This document shows, in pieces, positions 44,440 through 49,032 of a stretch of 49,032 bases of DNA. The translations under genes and the position numbers were made by a program. Every line of letters starts with the position of its first letter. Position 1 is the first letter of the stretch. The stretch is from Blastococcus mobilis. GTDB lineage: Bacteria; Actinomycetota; Actinomycetes; Mycobacteriales; Geodermatophilaceae. Where the stretch lies: assembly GCF_900188025.1 (NCBI RefSeq), contig NZ_FZNO01000032.1, positions 1 through 49,032 on the forward strand. Direction: 5' to 3'. The notes below the pieces were generated by a model, which saw only the letters and a program-made list of their open reading frames with translations, had not been told where the DNA came from and did no database searches.

Positions 44440-47400
44440 CTACAGGCCGTCGCCTTCGGTGGGCGTTCTCCTGCGCGACCAGGAGCTGGGCGTCGGCATG
44501 TTGCCGTTCACGATCAGCGTGGCGACCAAGCTGGGCGCCTCGGGGTTCTCGAGCCCGTGCAGTTGTGGACCCATCGTGAACAGGTAGTTCTCCGGGGTGC
44601 CGATCGGCAGCACCTTCGGGCTCATGTCGAGGATGGTGAGGATCGACAGCCGGGCGCCGTCGGCGGCCGCGTACTGGGTCGGCTGTCCGATGTACTTCGG
44701 GGCGCTGTCCTGGGTGACCGGCGTCTTGCGTTCGACCTTGAGCTCGGCGGTGATCCCGTCGTGCCGCACGTCGAGGAAGCCGAGCGCCAGCGGGGAGCCC
44801 CGTTCCAGGCGGTCCTCGAGCTCGGGCTCGGCCAGCAGCCGGTCGTACAGGTCGTCGTGGAACTTGCGCTCGCTCACCCGGGCGCCGCGGCGGTACTCCT
44901 TGTCCCAGGTCATCCGCAGCCCGATCCGGCAGATGGCCGTGAGGAGGCGGCAGAAGGCCTGGAGCTGGTCCTGGTCGTACCCGGATCGGGCCAAGCGCTC
45001 GTACAGGTCGAGGAGTCGCTCGTCGAAGACCGCGTAGTCGGTGAGCATGTCGCGGGTCGCGTCGAACGGGCGCAGCCGCAGCTCCCGGTGGCCGGTGACG
45101 TCGAGGGACTGCGACCTGGGCTGGCCGTCGTGCTTCCCGCGCCAGGTGAGCCGGATCAGGAAGGGGGGCGCCGACCGGCCGGCGGGCAGCCCGAACCGAA
45201 GCACCAGGGGCCCGCTCTGCAGGTACGTGTCGCCGTCGCCGGTGTGCTCGTCTCGGTGCCAGCTGAACCCCGGCGTGGTGATGTCCTCCTGCGTGAGGTG
45301 CGTCAGCAGCTCGGCGTCCAGCCTCTCGGCCCAGTCCGGCCACGGATCGGCCTGGACCTGCAACGTCAGCTCGTGCACCGTGTGCGGGGTGAGGACCTCC
45401 GGTCCGGTCACCAGCCGTCCGTCGATGGAGGCCAGGAGGACCGCGATCGGACGGCGGTCATCGTCGGTGTCGCGGTGTGGCGTCGGGTGGTCGGCACGGA
45501 CGGACCGACGCGGGCCGCGGACGACGGGGACGGGGATCGGGAGGCGAGCCCACACGGCCAGCACCGGGAGCATGGGCGCGCCGGGCTCGAGTTCGGCGAC
45601 GGCCTCCAGTCTGGTGATCAGCGGCCCGGCAACCGGGTCGCTCCTGTCGAAGCGGTCGGCGAGCTCGGCGACGACGATCTGCGCGCGCCGCTGAGCCGCC
45701 GTCGTGTGCGCGGTGATGGCCGCGGTGTCGGCATCGAGGACGGCGGCGTCCCCCAGCAGGAGGTGGGTGGCGACCTGGCAGAGGCCGGCAATGCCCCGGA
45801 GGTAGGCACCGGTCGCCGTGGCCGGGGGTGCGGCCGCCGCGAGCGCCTCCCCCGCTCGCTTCAGGGCCTGCGCCCGCGCGCGGCACTCCGCCACCGGCGC
45901 GTCGCCGCCGGCGCCCACGACGCCCCCGGGAGCGTCGCGGGCGGACGCCGGGTCGCCGCTGAGCAAGCGCCGCACCTCGAGGGCACTGGTCACAGCGGCG
46001 AGGAGGGCGCGGATGCTGTCGTGGTCCTCGTCGTCCAGCTCGGCCGCCGCGGCCGCCGCCCGAGCCGCGTCCGGGCGCCAGTCCTGGCCGGCCATCGCGG
46101 CCGCATCCGCCGCGGCGGCGGCGATCATCAGCTGGGTGAACCGCTGCTGCCACGCGAAGGCCGGCTGCCCGGGGATGGTGTCCGCGACGGCGCGCATCAC
46201 CGTTGCCGCGTCCGCCGGACGGGCGGCCCGCCAGGCCACCTCGGCGAACTCCGCGCTGATCAGGGGGTACTGAGGGGCTTCGCCCAGCGCCGCCCGGATC
46301 AGGTCCGCGGTCGGCAGCTCGGCGAGGCCGGCGCCGCAGTCGAGCAGGGCGCACAGCTCGTCGTCGTCGCCGGCGTTGAGCCGGTCGTTGATCGCCGGGT
46401 CCGCGGCCTGGCGGAGCCGCAGCTCGGCCATCCGCGGCGACCGGCTGGTCGCCGGCAGCCAGTCCCGCTGGAGCGCGTCGCGGAGGTCGTGGCCGTCCAG
46501 CGCGGCCGCGCGCTGCACGGCGCGACCCTCCACCGCGGTGAGCAGCGCCTCATCGCCCCGGGCGAGCCGAAGAGCGGCGCCGATCGCCTCCTTGATCCCG
46601 TCCGGGTGCTTCGCCGCGTCGACGCCCTCGAGGACGAGGACGACGTAGAGCAGGAGCTGCGCCCTCGCCGGCTCGGGCCAGTCCAGCCGGCGGGCCGCGC
46701 GCAGAACGGCGTGAATGACCAGGTCGTACGGGTCGGCGGTCAGCGCCGGGAGCAGGTCCGGCAGGCTGGAGGGCAGCTGGTGCGCGCTGCCGATCTCCAC
46801 CCACTGGTCGATCGCCCGCGCCCGCAAGGATGCGTCCGTGTCGACCAGGTAGCTGTACAGCGTCGGGAGGATCGCCTGCAGCACGCCGGGCTGGTCGCCG
46901 TGCCGGCGGCCGATCCGGCCCAGCGGCCGGAGCAGCCGCCAGACCACCTCGGGCCCTCGGGCGGAGTCGCGCTCCTCCGTGATGAGGGTCGTGATCACGG
47001 TGACCGCGGTGAGCGGGTCGGCGGCCGCCGCTGCCTCGACGGCATCGAGCACGTCGCGCGCCGCGGAGCTGATCGCCGTCTCCCGGTTGAGCTGCTCCAG
47101 CACCCGCAGCTGGGGCGGCTCCGCCGAGATCACCTCGAGCGTCCGCGGCGGCGGGGTCGTGAGGTCGTCCATCAGCTTGAGCACCGCGCCGAGCAGCGCC
47201 GGCAGGTTGGTCAGCATCCAGCGCGGGTCCAGCCGCGCCTGCTGCTCGATCAGCCGGGCGGCCTGGTCCCGCAGATCGTCGCCCCAGTCGCCGGACACCC
47301 GTGCCAGCGCGGCCGTAAGCACCGAGGCCATCACCTTCATGCGCCGTTCCCCGTCGGGCACCGGGTCGCCCGGCTGGCGTCGCGGCCCATCCGGGTCGAG

Positions 47401-48669
47401 CAGGTCGGCGGCCCGGTGGAACACCCGGAGGAGGGCCTCGCGGGACTCCGGGCTCCCGGTCCGGCCGGCGTCCTCGGCCGCCGCCACCACATCGCCGACC
47501 CCGAGCACCAGCATCACCGCGAGCGCCCGGGCGACCGCGGGTAGCGCGGGGTCGTCGAACCGGTCGTCGGCTGGAACCCCCAGGTCGAGGATCAGGGTGG
47601 GGATCATCTGCTCGGCCACCTGGGGATGCGTGGGGATGAGCGTGGCGATGGCTGCGCCCGCGGCCGCCCGTTCGAAGTCCGTGACCACCGGCCGGGGAGG
47701 TTCCGGCGTCGGCACGATCAGCGATCGCGGCCGCGCCGGCGGCGGGAGCAGCCGTCGCAGGACCGCCGTGACGACTCCGGGGGCGATCCCCGTGGCGGCT
47801 CGCAGACCGGTCGGGTCGGCCGTCTGGCTGGGTCGTGACCGGCCGATGCTGTCCCGTCGCGGTGCCCCGGCGAGGAGGACCAGTGAGCGGCACACCTGCT
47901 CGTCCAGAGCCGCCGGGGAGAGCAGCTCCGGGAAGTCCGCGACGCAGCGCCCCGCGGACGTGACCGGTCCGCGCGACAGGGCGGCGAGGGCAGCGCGGAG
48001 AACGGGCTCCGCGAACTGCCGCCGTCTGCCGGCGAGACGACGAAGCGGTTCGAGCAGCTCCGGGGCGACGCCGACGTCGGCGACGAGTTCGACGGCGAGG
48101 GCGACCACCTCGTCCGTGAAGACCTGGGGCGCTCGGTCGGCGAGGGCGGCGAGCCGCTCTTGTGCGGCCGACTGCTCGGCCCGGTCGAGGACGCTGCCCG
48201 GCTCGGCGTCGAGCAGTCCGATGTTGGCGACCGCGTCCGCCATCGCCTCGCCACCGGAGGCGGCGATCGCCCGGCGCCGCTCGGTTCGGGCGGCCCAGCG
48301 CTGCCGGGCCCGCTCGATCTCGGCGTCCCGCAGGGCCACCTGGCGGGCGTCCTCGGCGGCACGCTCCTCCATGACGGTCGCCAGGTTCGGGACCTCACCG
48401 GTCGGCCGCCGCAGGGAGCACCCGACGCAGTGCTCTTCGTAGAACGTGCCGGCGATGCCGAACAGGTTCATGGACTTGGACCCGAAGGCCACCGGGCACC
48501 GCACCTGGCGCATGTTGATCGGAAGGCCCGTCGCTTCCTCGGCCATGCCGCGGCCGCCGGACTCGACGAACTGCATGTTCAGGCAGTGCCGACGGGCGAG
48601 CTCGAGGGTCTGCTGGTTCTCCCGCCCGATGCGGATCGCGTCGTCCCACACCTGTTCGGACCGGCTCAC
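44440..48669 (-). CDS. 1409-residue orphan protein with Cys cluster, helical repeats and PD-(D/E)XK nuclease domain
   Basis: No named family fits the whole protein. The N-terminus has C29, C58 and the pair C81-VG-C84, a possible zinc or iron-sulfur site. Residues about 140-1000 are regular Ala/Leu-rich helices like HEAT/ARM-type solenoid repeats (for example PTLYSYLVDTDASLRARAIDQW). The C-terminal part has a nuclease-like signature: ERKFHDDLYDRLL (about 1266), LGFLDVRHDGITAELKVERKT with Asp and E-L-K (about 1295-1312), then YIGQPTQYAAADG with a Gln, the order E...D...ExK...Q. It stands alone on the minus strand beside the right att site. The GTG at 48669 is the most upstream start; GAGGTGATGA lies upstream at long spacing, so a later start is possible. 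Likely a DNA-targeting defence effector, by inference. Confidence 0.72.
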   Translation of the reverse strand: MSRSEQVWDDAIRIGRENQQTLELARRHCLNMQFVESGGRGMAEEATGLPINMRQVRCPVAFGSKSMNLFGIAGTFYEEHCVGCSLRRPTGEVPNLATVMEERAAEDARQVALRDAEIERARQRWAARTERRRAIAASGGEAMADAVANIGLLDAEPGSVLDRAEQSAAQERLAALADRAPQVFTDEVVALAVELVADVGVAPELLEPLRRLAGRRRQFAEPVLRAALAALSRGPVTSAGRCVADFPELLSPAALDEQVCRSLVLLAGAPRRDSIGRSRPSQTADPTGLRAATGIAPGVVTAVLRRLLPPPARPRSLIVPTPEPPRPVVTDFERAAAGAAIATLIPTHPQVAEQMIPTLILDLGVPADDRFDDPALPAVARALAVMLVLGVGDVVAAAEDAGRTGSPESREALLRVFHRAADLLDPDGPRRQPGDPVPDGERRMKVMASVLTAALARVSGDWGDDLRDQAARLIEQQARLDPRWMLTNLPALLGAVLKLMDDLTTPPPRTLEVISAEPPQLRVLEQLNRETAISSAARDVLDAVEAAAAADPLTAVTVITTLITEERDSARGPEVVWRLLRPLGRIGRRHGDQPGVLQAILPTLYSYLVDTDASLRARAIDQWVEIGSAHQLPSSLPDLLPALTADPYDLVIHAVLRAARRLDWPEPARAQLLLYVVLVLEGVDAAKHPDGIKEAIGAALRLARGDEALLTAVEGRAVQRAAALDGHDLRDALQRDWLPATSRSPRMAELRLRQAADPAINDRLNAGDDDELCALLDCGAGLAELPTADLIRAALGEAPQYPLISAEFAEVAWRAARPADAATVMRAVADTIPGQPAFAWQQRFTQLMIAAAAADAAAMAGQDWRPDAARAAAAAAELDDEDHDSIRALLAAVTSALEVRRLLSGDPASARDAPGGVVGAGGDAPVAECRARAQALKRAGEALAAAAPPATATGAYLRGIAGLCQVATHLLLGDAAVLDADTAAITAHTTAAQRRAQIVVAELADRFDRSDPVAGPLITRLEAVAELEPGAPMLPVLAVWARLPIPVPVVRGPRRSVRADHPTPHRDTDDDRRPIAVLLASIDGRLVTGPEVLTPHTVHELTLQVQADPWPDWAERLDAELLTHLTQEDITTPGFSWHRDEHTGDGDTYLQSGPLVLRFGLPAGRSAPPFLIRLTWRGKHDGQPRSQSLDVTGHRELRLRPFDATRDMLTDYAVFDERLLDLYERLARSGYDQDQLQAFCRLLTAICRIGLRMTWDKEYRRGARVSERKFHDDLYDRLLAEPELEDRLERGSPLALGFLDVRHDGITAELKVERKTPVTQDSAPKYIGQPTQYAAADGARLSILTILDMSPKVLPIGTPENYLFTMGPQLHGLENPEAPSLVATLIVNGNMPTPSSWSRRRTPTEGDGL

Positions 48670-48735
48670 GAACCCATCATCACCTCACCCAGCGACAGGA
48701 CCCCTGACCCTTCGTGAGGGCACCGGCGCCCGGGT

Positions 48736-48763
48736 GTCACACACGCGTCACACAAGCCGTGCC
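48736..48763 (+). promoter_or_regulatory. Putative arm-type integrase site, right end
   Basis: GTCACACACGCGTCACACAA followed by GCCGTGCC matches 2299-2326 at 22 of 28 positions in the same orientation, with two GTCACAC units. It lies about 150 bp inside the attR core in a non-coding stretch. A role in integrase or excisionase binding is inferred. Confidence 0.5.
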
Positions 48764-48879
48764 AACTGGTTCCGGCGGGTGCCGAGATCGCTCCGGTCAG
48801 TGGCTGCTCGCGGCACCGCGGTCGATCACCGCGGGGCGACCTATCATGGCGGTGACCTGCGAAGACGCAGGCTCCTTCC

Positions 48880-49032
48880 CTACCGCAGGAGACTCCGTGC
48901 GATCACCATGCGCTGGACCTGGTTGGTGCCCTCGTAGATCTGGGTGATCTTCGCGTCGCGCATCATCCGCTCGACGGGGAAGTCCTGCGTGTACCCGGCG
49001 CCGCCGAAGAGCTGGACGGCGTCGGTGGTCAC
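48880..49032 (-). CDS. Acyl-CoA dehydrogenase, C-terminal end (partial, runs off window)
   Basis: Fifty residues are visible, from [29 protein letters not shown] through [19 protein letters not shown] to a TAG stop. This is the highly conserved C-terminus of FAD-dependent acyl-CoA dehydrogenases (beta-oxidation type), with the GG-GYT-D-PVER region and the IYEGTNQ segment that contacts FAD. The gene starts beyond the right edge. The last 12-13 codons are supplied by the island: codons differ from the displaced remnant at 2178-2214 while the residues are the same. Function should therefore be retained after integration. Confidence 0.93.
   Translation of the reverse strand: MTTDAVQLFGGAGYTQDFPVERMMRDAKITQIYEGTNQVQRMVIARSLLR
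48917..48946 (+). repeat. attR core (30-bp direct repeat)
   Basis: Identical to 2215-2244 over 30 bp, within the coding 3' end of the acyl-CoA dehydrogenase gene. To the left of it the island starts; to the right the host gene continues without a break in frame. Confidence 0.85.

Noticed and set aside
44083-47544. Very long plus-strand open frame opposite the 1409-aa gene
   Set aside because: Shadow frame; it also runs through the terminator hairpin and the end of the 189-aa gene.
1-49032. CRISPR array, tRNA, rRNA or phage structural genes
   Set aside because: No regularly spaced repeats, no tRNA-like cloverleaf and no capsid, tail, portal or terminase motifs were noticed anywhere in the window.

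Overview
The window is about 72% G+C by eye, with strong G/C third-position bias and many GTG starts overlapping the previous stop codon. This points to a high-GC actinobacterium (Actinomycetota); I cannot name the genus from sequence alone. Nearly the whole window is one integrated genomic island of about 46.7 kb sitting in the 3' end of an acyl-CoA dehydrogenase gene. The host flank is at 1-2214 (a LicD-like nucleotidyltransferase/methyltransferase fusion and a coiled-coil protein) and at the right edge (the acyl-CoA dehydrogenase C-terminus, minus strand). A 30-bp identical core lies at 2215-2244 (attL) and 48917-48946 (attR). The element supplies a replacement 3' end encoding the same last residues, so the target protein is restored. 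Related 28-bp GTCACA-rich blocks just inside both ends look like arm-type integrase sites.

Left to right inside the island: an excisionase-like HTH gene overlapping a tyrosine integrase (2399-3881); a small unknown ORF and a decayed frameshifted gene; a complete class 1 DISARM operon drmD-drmMI-drmA-drmB-drmC (4952-18341) with overlapping stop/start codons throughout; a relic that reads like part of a SIR2-family protein; a block of small unknown genes with a ParB-like protein and a coiled-coil protein carrying a PD-(D/E)XK-like signature (19016-24045); then three unusual tyrosine recombinases plus a small recombinase-like ORF (24374-29359), preceded by a 44-bp imperfect palindrome with 18-bp arms and an 8-bp spacer.

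From 43383 leftwards on the minus strand lies a type II Wadjet operon jetA-jetB-jetC-jetD (43383-35131). It is translationally coupled to a TIGR02391 (Ymh-like) HEPN protein with an R-x4-H motif, and is followed by three unrecognised genes on the same strand (34154-29435). The right end holds a 189-aa protein that looks like a tyrosine recombinase without its catalytic core, and a 1409-aa orphan protein combining an N-terminal Cys cluster, helical repeats and a C-terminal PD-(D/E)XK-type nuclease domain.

Working together: DISARM (restriction-modification-like, anti-phage) and Wadjet (SMC-based, anti-plasmid) give the island a two-layer defence role. No conjugation, replication or phage structural genes were seen, so the island appears to be integrase-mobilised at most. 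The best candidates for undescribed biology are the Wadjet-linked HEPN and unknown gene cassette, the 1409-aa nuclease, and the recombinase trio with its palindrome.
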